From the NCBI GenBank assembly GCA_023419605.1, contig JAEZXR010000090.1, positions 27,677 to 91,676 on the forward strand: a DNA stretch of 64,000 nucleotides, given 5' to 3'. The notes under the pieces are model-generated. The model saw only the letters and a program-made list of their open reading frames with translations. It had not been told where the DNA came from and searched no databases. Shown here piece after piece: positions 1 through 8,112 of the stretch. This DNA is from Bacillota bacterium (GTDB lineage Bacteria; Bacillota; Clostridia; Acetivibrionales; JAEZXR01). The position numbers and the translations under genes are program-made. Positions within the stretch are counted from its first letter, which is position 1; the number at the start of each line of letters is the position of its first letter.

Positions 1-795
1 GCGCGGCATCGAATCTGAAGGTACGATCAGCGGCCATCCGCCGGTACTGAAAAAAATATCCACATCTTCATTATTGCGCATATATCCTTCGAGAACCTCG
101 CCGGCTATGTTAATATCATCCTGGCAATACAGCGTATCCATTACCTTTAACCGAATATTGCTGTATTTTGTAGTTTCCTCAAACCCACGAAGTCTTTCAT
201 TCAAATTAAAGCTTCCCTTATCGGCAGTCATTACAAGTACTTTTAGCTCTTCCCTGCCTTTTTTCTTCCATTTCAGTATTTTTTCCAACTCTGTCCCGCA
301 GGCTTTTCCGGCGGCATAGTTATTTGTCCCACAATAAAACAGCCGCTTGCTGTCCGGCGAGTCGGAATCAAAGGTAGCCACCTTAATCCCCGCATCAACG
401 GCTTTATCTATAACCTTTTTCATTCTTCCGGGATCCACACAGCTTATGACGATACCATCGACCTTCCGCCTTATGAGGCTCTCCACAATAAGCTCCTGTT
501 CCCGGGAATCCGTCTGCATGGGCCCTAACCATTCGAACTTTACTCCTAACTCCTTGCAGACACGTTCGGCCTCTTCCTTGGCATCGAGAAAGACGGGATT
601 ATCCAGGGATTTGGGAACAAAGGATATGATGGTGTCGCGGCGCTTCGGATAGGTGGTACTGCTGTCGTTCACAGCATCATTCCCAACCGCAAAGTCCGAT
701 GGGCTGCCGGCTCCCTTCTGAGCGACGCTGCATCCGCTTGTAAACAGTATCCATGCAATTAGGCAGAATAGTAAAAACCTCTTATGACTTTTCAA
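1..795 (-). CDS. Sugar ABC transporter substrate-binding lipoprotein (partial, C-terminus off the window)
   Basis: This would be a periplasmic-binding-protein-type receptor that captures a sugar outside the membrane and delivers it to the permease. I place the start at TTG 795-793 because AGGAGG lies 6 bases upstream and the reading begins LKSHKRFLLFCLIAWILF, followed by the lipobox TSGC. It is a close paralogue of the next gene: both share the phrase KVATFDSDSPDSKR and an SNF-LNERL/SFNLEQR segment after it. The 265 codons seen end at SDSMPR, so about a fifth of the protein is missing at the window edge. A terminator lies between the two genes, so this copy may be expressed separately or at lower level. 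The exact sugar cannot be read from the sequence; ribose, galactose or xylose types are possible. Confidence 0.88.
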   Translation of the reverse strand, partial: MKSHKRFLLFCLIAWILFTSGCSVAQKGAGSPSDFAVGNDAVNDSSTTYPKRRDTIISFVPKSLDNPVFLDAKEEAERVCKELGVKFEWLGPMQTDSREQELIVESLIRRKVDGIVISCVDPGRMKKVIDKAVDAGIKVATFDSDSPDSKRLFYCGTNNYAAGKACGTELEKILKWKKKGREELKVLVMTADKGSFNLNERLRGFEETTKYSNIRLKVMDTLYCQDDINIAGEVLEGYMRNNEDVDIFFSTGGWPLIVPSDSMPR

Positions 796-1084
796 AAGTA
801 ACCTCCTCTTCTTCGCCCTTTATTCAAAGGATAAGCCAATCGTATTCTTCGGAATATCCGGTAACTTCTTTGCTATTCATGCTCTGCTGCCCAGTGGAGG
901 CTAAAACCTGTTCAAAGACCGGTGAGAACCGGTCAGTAGTTACGGGAATCACTTTTAAAATTTAAATATTTTATCGATAACAGTTTAAATTATACCATAT
1001 TTTCCATATAAAGTAATAACTTCTTGTCAATCCGTCCATATATTTGAAACCGCTGTGATGATGCTCCCTGTGGTTCTTTTCTAT

Positions 1085-1123
1085 ACAAAAATAAAACTGA
1101 GGGGGGTAGACAAACTCCCCCTC
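1085..1123 (-). terminator. Rho-independent terminator after the first binding-protein gene
   Basis: GAGGGGG (1099-1105) pairs with CCCCCTC (1117-1123), and on the minus strand it is followed by a T-rich run (AGTTTTATTTTTG). It sits about 20 bases past the stop of the gene ending at 1142. The rest of the gap 796-1141 is AT-rich and I see no gene there. Confidence 0.8.
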
Positions 1124-1141
1124 TTTGCTGCTCCTTGAATC

Positions 1142-2134
1142 TTACTTCCAAGGCTTCGTATTTTTGATTACTTCATCGATGTTGGTTTTGTCAACATTTA
1201 CTATGCCCGTATCAATAAATTTTTCTACGGTTTCGCCTTTGATGGCTTTTACGAGGCTTTGAACGCCTTTTTCACCCATTGATATGAAGTTCTGCCCGAT
1301 TTCAACCTGAACGATACCGTCTTTTACATACTGGAGCATCGGGTAGAAGGCATCAACGGTTACCACGATTCCGCCCTTCTTCGCAAATTCCTTCATGGTA
1401 GGCATGGAATCCTGCGGTGTGAAGAAGGGCCATCCGCCTACGATGTACCAGGCTTTCAAGTCGGCGTTTGCCTTTGTGTACTGCTCTAAAACAGTAACTG
1501 CCTTGTTTACATCGTCATCACACGCCTGTACAGGCGTGTAATCGATATCAGCCCCCTGTGCACCTTCTTTAAAGCCTTTGATTCTCTGTTCAAGATTGAA
1601 TGAACCGGGAACCCCCGTTAAAGTTCCCATCTTAATTTTACCTTTCCCGGCGATGAGCTTCTTCATAGCTTCACCGCAGGCTTTACCCAGCTTGAGGTTA
1701 TCGGTTCCTGCATAGAATATTCTCTTGCTGTCCGGTGAGTCGGAGTCAAAGGTAGCCACCTTGATCCCCGCATCACTGGCCTTATTGATAACATCCTTTA
1801 GTGCGTTAGGATCGTTACAGCTGACAAGGATACCGTCAACCTTTTTCTGAATCAAGCCTTCGATAACCTGTACCTGTTCTGCTGCATCCGCCTTGGTTGG
1901 ACCGGTCCATACAACATTTACGCCCAAATCCTTACCTGCTTTTTCCGCACCGTCTTTGCTGTCAAGGAATACCGCGTTGTCAAGTGCCTTTGGAACTACT
2001 GCGATGGTCAATTTCTTATCCGTCTTTGTTTCGCCTTTGGCTGCCGGTTCGCTTTTGCTGCCGCAAGCGGAGAGTGCCAATGACATCGTCATCGCCACCA
2101 ATACTGCCAATCCTCTGGTTAATCGTTTTTTCAT
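1142..2134 (-). CDS. Ribose-type sugar ABC transporter substrate-binding lipoprotein
   Basis: This is a type I periplasmic binding protein of the RbsB family, about 330 residues, the usual length. The N-terminus MKKRLTRGLAVLVAMTMSLA leads to the lipobox ALSAC, so the mature protein is lipid-anchored outside the cell. I use the ATG at 2134 rather than the in-frame ATG at 2149, because GGAGG lies inside the longer version at the right distance from 2134. Family features visible are the N-lobe opening TIAVVPKALDNAVFLD, the hinge phrase KVATFDSDSPDSKR and the C-lobe VVTVDAFYPMLQYVKDG. It is the third gene of a minus-strand set ATPase-permease-binding protein, with 148 bases separating it from the permease. 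The ligand is unknown. Confidence 0.93.
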   Translation of the reverse strand: MKKRLTRGLAVLVAMTMSLALSACGSKSEPAAKGETKTDKKLTIAVVPKALDNAVFLDSKDGAEKAGKDLGVNVVWTGPTKADAAEQVQVIEGLIQKKVDGILVSCNDPNALKDVINKASDAGIKVATFDSDSPDSKRIFYAGTDNLKLGKACGEAMKKLIAGKGKIKMGTLTGVPGSFNLEQRIKGFKEGAQGADIDYTPVQACDDDVNKAVTVLEQYTKANADLKAWYIVGGWPFFTPQDSMPTMKEFAKKGGIVVTVDAFYPMLQYVKDGIVQVEIGQNFISMGEKGVQSLVKAIKGETVEKFIDTGIVNVDKTNIDEVIKNTKPWK

Positions 2135-2282
2135 CCTTTTTCCTCCCATTTTAAAAATAGTTTGGTTATGCCCATCGATAGGAGAGTGTGAAATGCGCAG
2201 CCGTTCTTTTTCAAGACCGCTTTTTCACAGCCTCCTGCAATATTTGCTAAAAGCTCCGGCACGGGCGATCCCCAGCCTTCAC

Positions 2283-3287
2283 TTATACAGCCTTTTTCTT
2301 GTATCTGATCTGGTCCGCCGTTACTGCAATAATGATGACCAATCCGATAACCGCCTGCTGCCAGTAGGCGGACACATCCAGGAGTATCAGACCGTTTCTT
2401 AATACCCCCATTATAGCGGCCCCAAGGATGGTTCCAAAGATGTTTCCCCTACCACCCGACATGCTGGCGCCTCCGATGATAACCGCGGCGATGACATCCA
2501 GTTCATAACCCAGTCCTGCCGTTGATTGTGCAACACCCAGCCTGGCAGTGGTTACGATGCCCGAGATGGCGGCCAAAAAACCCGACAAAGCATAAACCAC
2601 CAGTTTTACACGCTCCACGTTGATACCCGAAATCCTTGAAGCTTCCTCACTTCCGCCAACGGCATACACCCTCCGGCCAAAGACCGTATTGTTGAGGAGG
2701 ACGGAAAAGATAACAGCCAAAACAATCATATAGATCACCGGGTATGGGATGTTGAAGATAACTCCCTGCCCAAGGATATTGAACTTTGGCGGCATGGGGA
2801 TGGGATATCCGCTTGTAATGGCATAGGATAAGCCTCTGGCTACGCTCATCATACCCAGGCTGGCAATGAAGGGCGGAAGGTTCGCTTTATTGATCAGTAC
2901 TCCGTTTGCCAAGCCGCAAAGGATTCCGCCGATAATTCCGAGGAGAATCGCCAAGGGAATAGGAATCCCCATTTTCGAGTAGGCATAGGCTGTTATGACA
3001 CCGGCAAAGGCAAAAATAGATCCTACCGACAGGTCAATCCCACCGGTGATGATGACCACCGTCATCCCGACGGCCATGATGGCAATGTAGGAAAATGCCC
3101 TTGTAACGGATGAAAGATTGTCTATGGTCAGAAAATTCTTGCTTGCAACGGTCAGTACTGCACAAAGTCCAATTAATATGAGCAGCACACCGAAAGTTTC
3201 ATTTTTTGCATACCTCCTTATTTTAAAAAGCAAGGTATTGGGTAGAGTATTGTTGTTTGTCTTGGCTGTTTGTAAATCCTGGCTCAT
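2283..3287 (-). CDS. Sugar ABC transporter permease (RbsC/BPD_transp_2 family)
   Basis: This is the membrane channel of a ribose-class importer. The 334 residues hold about eight to ten hydrophobic segments. The family signature is clear: GGIDLSVGSIFAFAGV around residue 84, and ELDVIAAVIIGGASMSGGRG with FGTILGAAIMGVLRNGL near the C-terminus. The start ATG comes two bases after the stop of the ATPase gene, and its GGGGG ribosome binding site lies inside the last codons of that gene, which suggests translational coupling. Nothing in it looks broken. It works with the ATPase at 3290-4777 and the binding protein at 1142-2134. Confidence 0.95.
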   Translation of the reverse strand: MSQDLQTAKTNNNTLPNTLLFKIRRYAKNETFGVLLILIGLCAVLTVASKNFLTIDNLSSVTRAFSYIAIMAVGMTVVIITGGIDLSVGSIFAFAGVITAYAYSKMGIPIPLAILLGIIGGILCGLANGVLINKANLPPFIASLGMMSVARGLSYAITSGYPIPMPPKFNILGQGVIFNIPYPVIYMIVLAVIFSVLLNNTVFGRRVYAVGGSEEASRISGINVERVKLVVYALSGFLAAISGIVTTARLGVAQSTAGLGYELDVIAAVIIGGASMSGGRGNIFGTILGAAIMGVLRNGLILLDVSAYWQQAVIGLVIIIAVTADQIRYKKKAV

Positions 3288-3289
3288 CT

Positions 3290-4777
3290 TTATGCCCCCT
3301 TTAAAGCCATTCCCATTATTCGTTCCTGTGATGCGTTGGATTTATCCAATTCCCCTTTGATGCTTCCGTCGTGCATAACAATGATTCTATCACTCATCCC
3401 TAAAATTTCAGGAAGTTCCGAGCTGATCATAATAATGGCAACACCGTTTTGTGCCAGACTGCTCAGAAGCGAATGAATTTCTTTTTTTGCCCCGACGTCA
3501 ATGCCTCTCGTCGGTTCGTCCACGATCAAGACTTTCGGAGTTGTTGCAAGCCATTTGGACACAACAACCTTCTGCTGGTTCCCCCCGCTTAGATTCACAA
3601 CTTCCTGTTCCCTGTGGGGAGTTTTGATTCTCAGCTTCTCTATGTAAGTATCCGAAGCATTGTTCTCCAAAGCTTTCTTCAGGAATCCGATTTTGCTTAT
3701 GAGATTCAATCCCGGTAATGTGATATTTTTCTTTACACTCATTCCAAGAATGAGTCCCTGCTTTTTTCTATCCTCGGGAACGAAGCCGACACCGAGCCTT
3801 ATGGCGTCTCCGGGAGACTGTATTTTGACTTCTTTACCCTCTATAAATATCTTGCCGCCGGTCCTTCTATCTATGCCGAATATGGCCCGCATGACCTCTG
3901 TGCGTCCGGCACCAACCAATCCGGCAAATCCCAGAATTTCTCCCTTTCTCACCTTGAAACTGATGTTCTTTAAAAATTTTTCCGTAGAAAGCTCTTTAAC
4001 CTCAAACACTACCTCTCCTATCGGCACTTCCACCTTGTCAAAGATGCTCTCCAGTTTTCTTCCCACCATCATCTGGATAATTGCATCCTCGGTGATATTC
4101 TCTTTTCTGAGGCACCCCACATACGTTCCGTCACGAAGAATGTGTACCCTGTCCGATATCCGCTGAACTTCATTCATTTTATGGGAGACAAAAATTACCG
4201 AAACACCGCTTTTCTTTAATTTGTTTATGATATCAAAAAGCGTTTCCGCTTCCCGGTCCGTCAAGGATGATGTGGGCTCATCCATAATAATCAATTTCGC
4301 ATTTTGGGATAATGCCTTGGCAACTTCAACCATCTGACGCTGCGACAACGGCAAATCCTGTACCAAAGTATCGGGATCACAGTGAAGGCCCACCGCATCC
4401 ATGAGCCTGGCCGCTTCCTTCTTCGTCTGTTTTTTATCAAAGAAGAAATTCATTTTATTTCTTTCTCTGCCCGTAAATATATTTTCAGCAATGCTTATGT
4501 TGGGGAGAAGGTTCAATTCCTGGAAGATAACACTGATTCCAATCCGCTGTGATACAACCGGCGATGAAATGTTTACCTCCTGTCCGTCAAAAATCAAGCG
4601 TCCTTCATCCTTGCTATATACACCGGCAAGAATTTTAATCAAGGTAGACTTTCCTGCGCCATTTTCCCCCATCAGGGAGAGAACCTCTCCTTTTTTCACA
4701 TCCAGGCTGACGTTTTGGAGTGCTTTTACGCCTGGGAATGTTTTTGATATATTTTCTACAACAAGCAAATTTTCCAT
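3290..4777 (-). CDS. Sugar ABC transporter ATP-binding protein with two ABC domains (RbsA/MglA type)
   Basis: This powers sugar import. The 495 residues carry two tandem ABC domains, as in all ribose-class ATPases. The first has a full Walker A GENGAGKST (37-45), signature LPLSQRQMVEVAKAL and Walker B LIIMDEPTSSL. The second has the degenerate Walker A GLVGAGRTE that is normal for the family, signature LSGGNQQKVVVSKWL and Walker B VLIVDEPTRGIDVG. The ATG at 4777 follows AGGGGGTGG. It is the first gene of the transport operon, and no sugar kinase or regulator is attached in this window, so the substrate stays open. Confidence 0.95.
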   Translation of the reverse strand: MENLLVVENISKTFPGVKALQNVSLDVKKGEVLSLMGENGAGKSTLIKILAGVYSKDEGRLIFDGQEVNISSPVVSQRIGISVIFQELNLLPNISIAENIFTGRERNKMNFFFDKKQTKKEAARLMDAVGLHCDPDTLVQDLPLSQRQMVEVAKALSQNAKLIIMDEPTSSLTDREAETLFDIINKLKKSGVSVIFVSHKMNEVQRISDRVHILRDGTYVGCLRKENITEDAIIQMMVGRKLESIFDKVEVPIGEVVFEVKELSTEKFLKNISFKVRKGEILGFAGLVGAGRTEVMRAIFGIDRRTGGKIFIEGKEVKIQSPGDAIRLGVGFVPEDRKKQGLILGMSVKKNITLPGLNLISKIGFLKKALENNASDTYIEKLRIKTPHREQEVVNLSGGNQQKVVVSKWLATTPKVLIVDEPTRGIDVGAKKEIHSLLSSLAQNGVAIIMISSELPEILGMSDRIIVMHDGSIKGELDKSNASQERIMGMALKGA

Positions 4778-5073
4778 GGTTCCACCCCCTTCATATGTTT
4801 TTGTTGGTTCACGCTTTTATAGTAAAACTTTTGGAAATTCTTTTACATGTAATAATTTTTTTAATCCTTTGATTTTTTCATATTTAAATTGCTTGCTGTC
4901 TGTTTCATTGATTAACAATGTCAGTCCGGCTTCAATGACAACACCCGTAGGATAAGGAGCGTATTGAGGGCCAACGTGTTTTAACAGAGAAATAAAAGTT
5001 CACAGTTCATCCTATTAGTCTCGCAAAGGAGTGCTTTTTCTCCTGAATAGCATTAGGAGAACAGGAAAAATAA
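4778..5073. other. Intergenic stretch between divergent transport and CO loci
   Basis: AT-rich DNA with no convincing gene. A small dyad, CTCCT...AGGAG, lies near 5040-5059 just ahead of the structured leader described at 5074. Promoters for both flanking transcripts must lie here, but no -35/-10 pair was clear enough to call. Confidence 0.5.
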
Positions 5074-5207
5074 TTATAACGAGGCATAAGATGTCCCCCA
5101 CCTCTATAGGTGGCGGGTACCGATTCATTTTATAGGCGGTGAGCATATCTCCCGCCTCGTTGAAACGGTGTGTTGAAATTGCTATGCAATTTCTTCCGTT
5201 GTTATAA
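5074..5207 (+). promoter_or_regulatory. Structured leader RNA with a three-way junction (candidate riboswitch)
   Basis: The segment folds around P1, TTATAAC (5074-5080) with GTTATAA (5201-5207). Directly inside lie P2, GAGGC (5081-5085) with GCCTC (5154-5158), and P3, AACGG (5164-5168) with CCGTT (5196-5200). Within P2 are the hairpin CCACCT (5098-5103)/AGGTGG (5108-5113), extended by CCC/GGG, and a second hairpin GGCGG (5135-5139) + GAG (5141-5143) with CTCCCGCC (5149-5156). P3 holds GAAATTGC (5175-5182)/GCAATTTC (5186-5193). The second hairpin and P2 compete for GCC at 5154-5156, which is how switches work. The ribosome binding site AAGGAG begins 6 bases after P1. I do not recognise a named riboswitch class. 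Confidence 0.6.
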
Positions 5208-5225
5208 ACTCAAGGAGATGGCACT

Positions 5226-5471
5226 ATGAAAGATTTAAGTATTATGGGTATTCTTGTAGATAAGAGGACAAAATCCGCCCCCAGGGTACAGGAGGTTTTG
5301 ACCAAATATGGAGATAGCATTCTGTCCAGATTCGGAATTCATGATCCGGGTGAAGAGGAGCACGGTTTGATAACTTTACACCTCAGAGATAAGGAAGAGC
5401 GCCTGGAGGCGCTGGCACAGGAGTTGGAGCATCTTGACGGAGTGACTGTCAAAACCATTCAAATGAAATAG
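5226..5471 (+). CDS. TM1266-type iron-only hydrogenase system regulator (small ACT-like protein)
   Basis: An 81-residue protein of the family often annotated as 'iron-only hydrogenase system regulator'. Members are small ferredoxin-like-fold (ACT-like) proteins usually next to [FeFe]-hydrogenase maturation genes; their mechanism is poorly known. Visible features are MGILVDKRTKSAPRVQEVLTKYG at the start, the middle phrase ILSRFGIHD and the closing LEHLDGVTVKTIQMK, all typical. AAGGAG lies 7 bases before the ATG. No hydrogenase gene is in the window; the gene instead sits upstream of the CO dehydrogenase module, on the same strand. The leader RNA at 5074-5207 probably controls it. Confidence 0.75.
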   Translation: MKDLSIMGILVDKRTKSAPRVQEVLTKYGDSILSRFGIHDPGEEEHGLITLHLRDKEERLEALAQELEHLDGVTVKTIQMK

Positions 5472-5628
5472 GCATGAATATGATAGAAAAGGATTTTATC
5501 ATATTCCGGTTATCTAATGCTGGTTAGCAATATTTATTTTTAGAAAATAATCCCCTCTTGTGTATCATCTAAACATAGACAGGATAGCAAGCTTGCTCTC
5601 ATTCTTAGGTAATTTTTGCTCAGAAATA

Positions 5629-5683
5629 TTGACATTTCATTTTTCTGGTAGTATATTAAAAGTGTACCAAACAAGTGTACTTT
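5629..5683 (+). promoter_or_regulatory. Promoter of the Rrf2 gene with a probable autoregulatory site
   Basis: TTGACA (5629-5634), 17 bases, TATATT (5652-5657) is a near-consensus sigma-A promoter. Just downstream, AGTGTAC occurs twice (5661-5667 and 5674-5680). Read as a dyad, TGTACC-N5-AGTGTA resembles the perfect TATACC-N5-GGTATA palindrome before cooS, so the same regulator may bind both. The rest of 5472-5704 holds no gene. Confidence 0.7.
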
Positions 5684-5704
5684 ATGAAATATTCGGAGAC
5701 TATA

Positions 5705-6118
5705 ATGAGAATTACACAAGAAGGCGATTATGCATTAAGAGTAGTACTTTATCTATGCAAACTTGGCATCGGAGAAAAAATTGAAGCTAAGGTAATTTCG
5801 GAGCATGAAAATATACCTCTACGGTTTCTGTTAAAACTGCTCAGGAAACTGACAGTTGCAGGTATCCTCAAGTCTTACAGGGGAATCGGTGGGGGCTATG
5901 CTATCGAAAAACTACCAGGGCATATTACATTGAAAGAAGTCATTGAAGCCATCGAAGGCCCCATCTATGTGAATCGATGCTTGTACGATACTTCCTTTTG
6001 CAATTTGAATAGGACGAATACCTGTGATGTGCACCAGGCACTGAACAAAATACAGTCCAGATTAATTGCCGATTTGAACAGTATAAGTTTTGAAGATATT
6101 ATAAACAGAAACCTTTAA
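5705..6118 (+). CDS. Rrf2-family transcriptional regulator, probable Fe-S sensor of the CO operon
   Basis: A 137-residue winged-helix regulator of the Rrf2/IscR/NsrR family. The start at 5705 gives the classic opening MRITQEGDYALRVVLYLC, with GGAG about 9 bases upstream; an earlier ATG at 5675 lacks this. The recognition helix region is RFLLKLLRKLTVAGILKSYRG and the wing is GGGYAIEK. Three cysteines in RCLYDTSFCNLNRTNTCDVH, spaced C-X6-C-X7-C, match the cluster ligands of family members that bind [2Fe-2S] or [4Fe-4S]. Its position just before cooS, with a palindrome in between, suggests that it controls the CO genes in response to redox state, CO or NO. The signal is inference. Confidence 0.9.
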   Translation: MRITQEGDYALRVVLYLCKLGIGEKIEAKVISEHENIPLRFLLKLLRKLTVAGILKSYRGIGGGYAIEKLPGHITLKEVIEAIEGPIYVNRCLYDTSFCNLNRTNTCDVHQALNKIQSRLIADLNSISFEDIINRNL

Positions 6119-6120
6119 TT

Positions 6121-6175
6121 CGGGAACTTTGTTCCCGATATATTTTAATTACAAACTATACCGTTTTGGTATACT
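6121..6175 (+). promoter_or_regulatory. cooS control region: hairpin and perfect 17-bp palindrome over the -10
   Basis: CGGGAAC (6121-6127), loop TTT, GTTCCCG (6131-6137) forms a short strong hairpin just after the Rrf2 stop, with an AT-rich tail; it may partly end the Rrf2 transcript. TATACC (6157-6162)-GTTTT-GGTATA (6168-6173) is a perfect palindrome that overlaps a -10-like TATACT (6170-6175). No good -35 is present, which suits a promoter controlled by a bound regulator. Confidence 0.65.
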
Positions 6176-6197
6176 TTACTTTAAGGAGGCTTAATCA

Positions 6198-8081
6198 ATG
6201 TCTGAACTAAAAAGCTGTACAATTTGCCCATCAGCCGATGGAATTCTTCACGAGTTTATTGCTTCTCTCGATGTAGATACTTCTCACCATCGAGTGGACA
6301 CACAAAAAGTTAAATGCGGATTCGGGCTTCAAGGAGTATGCTGCAGGCTGTGTGCCAACGGTCCCTGCCGGATCACTCCCAATTCACCGAGGGGTGTTTG
6401 TGGCGCCAATGCAGATACGATTGTTGCAAGGAGTTTTTTACGCGCAGTTTCTGCAGGTTCCGGCTGTTATATCCATGTTGTTGAAAATGCAGCCAGAAAT
6501 TTAAAAGCACTTGCTGAGCGCAATAAAGAGATTAAGAGCATGAAAACTTTGAACAGACTGGCTGAAATATTTGGAATCATCGAAGAGGATACTCATAAAA
6601 AAGCAGGTATGGTTGCTGATAAGGTTTTAAGTGACCTATACAAACCAGGCTTTGAAAAAATGGAACTTGTTGAAAAGCTCGCTTATTTACCTAGATTGGA
6701 GAGATGGAAGGAACTCGGAATATTGCCTGGAGGTGCCAAATCGGAAGTATTTGACGGAGTCGTTAAAACTTCTACGAACTTGAGCAGTGATCCTGTGGAT
6801 ATGCTCTTACACTGCTTACGGCTTGGAATCTCTACAGGGCTTTACGGTCTAACGCTTACAAACCTGCTAAATGACATTATGCTTGGTGAACCGATTTTAC
6901 GAAAAGCACCCGTAGGCCTAAGAGTCATCGATGCCGGATATATCAATATCATGATTACCGGACATCAGCAGTCCATGTTCTCTTCCCTTCAGACTCGATT
7001 ACTGGACGAAGATATTGTAGAGCTCGCCAAAGAAGCTGGTGCAAAAGGATTCCGTCTGGTTGGTTGTACCTGCGTAGGCCAGGATCTTCAACTAAGGGGT
7101 GAACATTATAAGGAAGTCTTCTCCGGACATGCGGGTAATAATTTTACAAGTGAGGCCGTGATCGCTACGGGTGCCATTGATCTGATCGTATCGGAGTTTA
7201 ACTGTACCCTTCCCGGGATTGAACCCATCGCCGACGAATTCATGGTTAAAATGGTATGTATCGATGATGTAGCAAAAAAGGCTAATGCAGAGCTGGTTCC
7301 CTATGACTTTGACAGTAGTGAAAAGTTAACCTCACACATTATTACGGAAGCCATCAAGAGCTATAGAACCCGTAGACCCAATGTGAACATACAAATATCC
7401 TCCCAGCATGGGGATAATGATGTACTTACCGGAGTCAGTGAGAGATCTTTGAAGAGTTTTCTGGGTGGGAGCTGGAAATCCCTGGTTGAGCTTATTGCCG
7501 CAGGCAAAATAAAAGGAATTGCTGGTATTGTAGGTTGTTCCAACCTTACTGCCAAAGGTCACGATGTTTTCACTGTGGAGCTTGCAAAGGAACTGATTCA
7601 GAGAGATATTATCATATTATCCGCAGGCTGTTCCAGCGGCGGCCTTGAAAATGTAGGTCTTATGTCCCCCAAAGCAGCTGCCCTTGCAGGAAAAGACCTG
7701 AGAGAAGTGTGCGAAAGCCTGGGTATTCCCCCGGTACTTAATTTTGGTCCCTGTCTGGCTATCGGTAGGCTGGAATTGGTTGCTGCGGAGATTGCAGAAT
7801 TCCTGAATATAGATATTCCCCAGCTCCCGCTTGTGTTATCAGCACCTCAATGGTTGGAAGAACAGGCTCTTGCAGATGGTGCCTTCGGTCTGGCTTTGGG
7901 TCTTCCCCTTCACCTGGCAATCCCTCCCTTTACAACCGGAAGCAAACTGGTAACTAAAGTGCTGTCTGAAGACATGATAGCGCTTACAGGCGGACAGCTA
8001 ATTGTTGAAGATGATGTTTTAAAGGCAGCCGATAAACTGGAAAATATAATTATGGATAAAAGAAAAGGGCTTGGACTGTAA
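6198..8081 (+). CDS. cooS: Anaerobic carbon monoxide dehydrogenase catalytic subunit
   Basis: This Ni-Fe enzyme interconverts CO and CO2 in the cytoplasm and passes electrons to a ferredoxin. Its 627 residues are the normal length for a monofunctional CooS. Cys40 and Cys48 fit the D-cluster that bridges two subunits, and Cys49, Cys52, Cys57 and Cys68 (CCRLCANGPC...GVC) the B-cluster. C-cluster motifs are GHQQSMF, GCTCVGQDLQLR, SEFNCTLPGIEP, GIVGCSNL and SAGCSSGG. AAGGAGG lies 8 bases before the ATG. No acetyl-CoA synthase subunits are nearby, so the job is CO oxidation or CO2 reduction coupled to the downstream CooF and flavoprotein rather than acetyl-CoA synthesis at this locus. Confidence 0.97.
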   Translation: MSELKSCTICPSADGILHEFIASLDVDTSHHRVDTQKVKCGFGLQGVCCRLCANGPCRITPNSPRGVCGANADTIVARSFLRAVSAGSGCYIHVVENAARNLKALAERNKEIKSMKTLNRLAEIFGIIEEDTHKKAGMVADKVLSDLYKPGFEKMELVEKLAYLPRLERWKELGILPGGAKSEVFDGVVKTSTNLSSDPVDMLLHCLRLGISTGLYGLTLTNLLNDIMLGEPILRKAPVGLRVIDAGYINIMITGHQQSMFSSLQTRLLDEDIVELAKEAGAKGFRLVGCTCVGQDLQLRGEHYKEVFSGHAGNNFTSEAVIATGAIDLIVSEFNCTLPGIEPIADEFMVKMVCIDDVAKKANAELVPYDFDSSEKLTSHIITEAIKSYRTRRPNVNIQISSQHGDNDVLTGVSERSLKSFLGGSWKSLVELIAAGKIKGIAGIVGCSNLTAKGHDVFTVELAKELIQRDIIILSAGCSSGGLENVGLMSPKAAALAGKDLREVCESLGIPPVLNFGPCLAIGRLELVAAEIAEFLNIDIPQLPLVLSAPQWLEEQALADGAFGLALGLPLHLAIPPFTTGSKLVTKVLSEDMIALTGGQLIVEDDVLKAADKLENIIMDKRKGLGL

Positions 8082-8112
8082 ATTCGCTACAAATACAATG
8101 GGGGTGTATTTT

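Noticed and set aside
5074..5207. Leader RNA read as the end of an IS200/IS605 element (omega-RNA-like)
   Set aside because: GC-rich hairpins of this look occur at such ends, but no transposase or TnpB trace is near and the segment stops exactly at a ribosome binding site.
7332..7562. Open frames antisense to cooS
   Set aside because: They lie wholly within cooS, lack ribosome binding sites and read as composition shadows.
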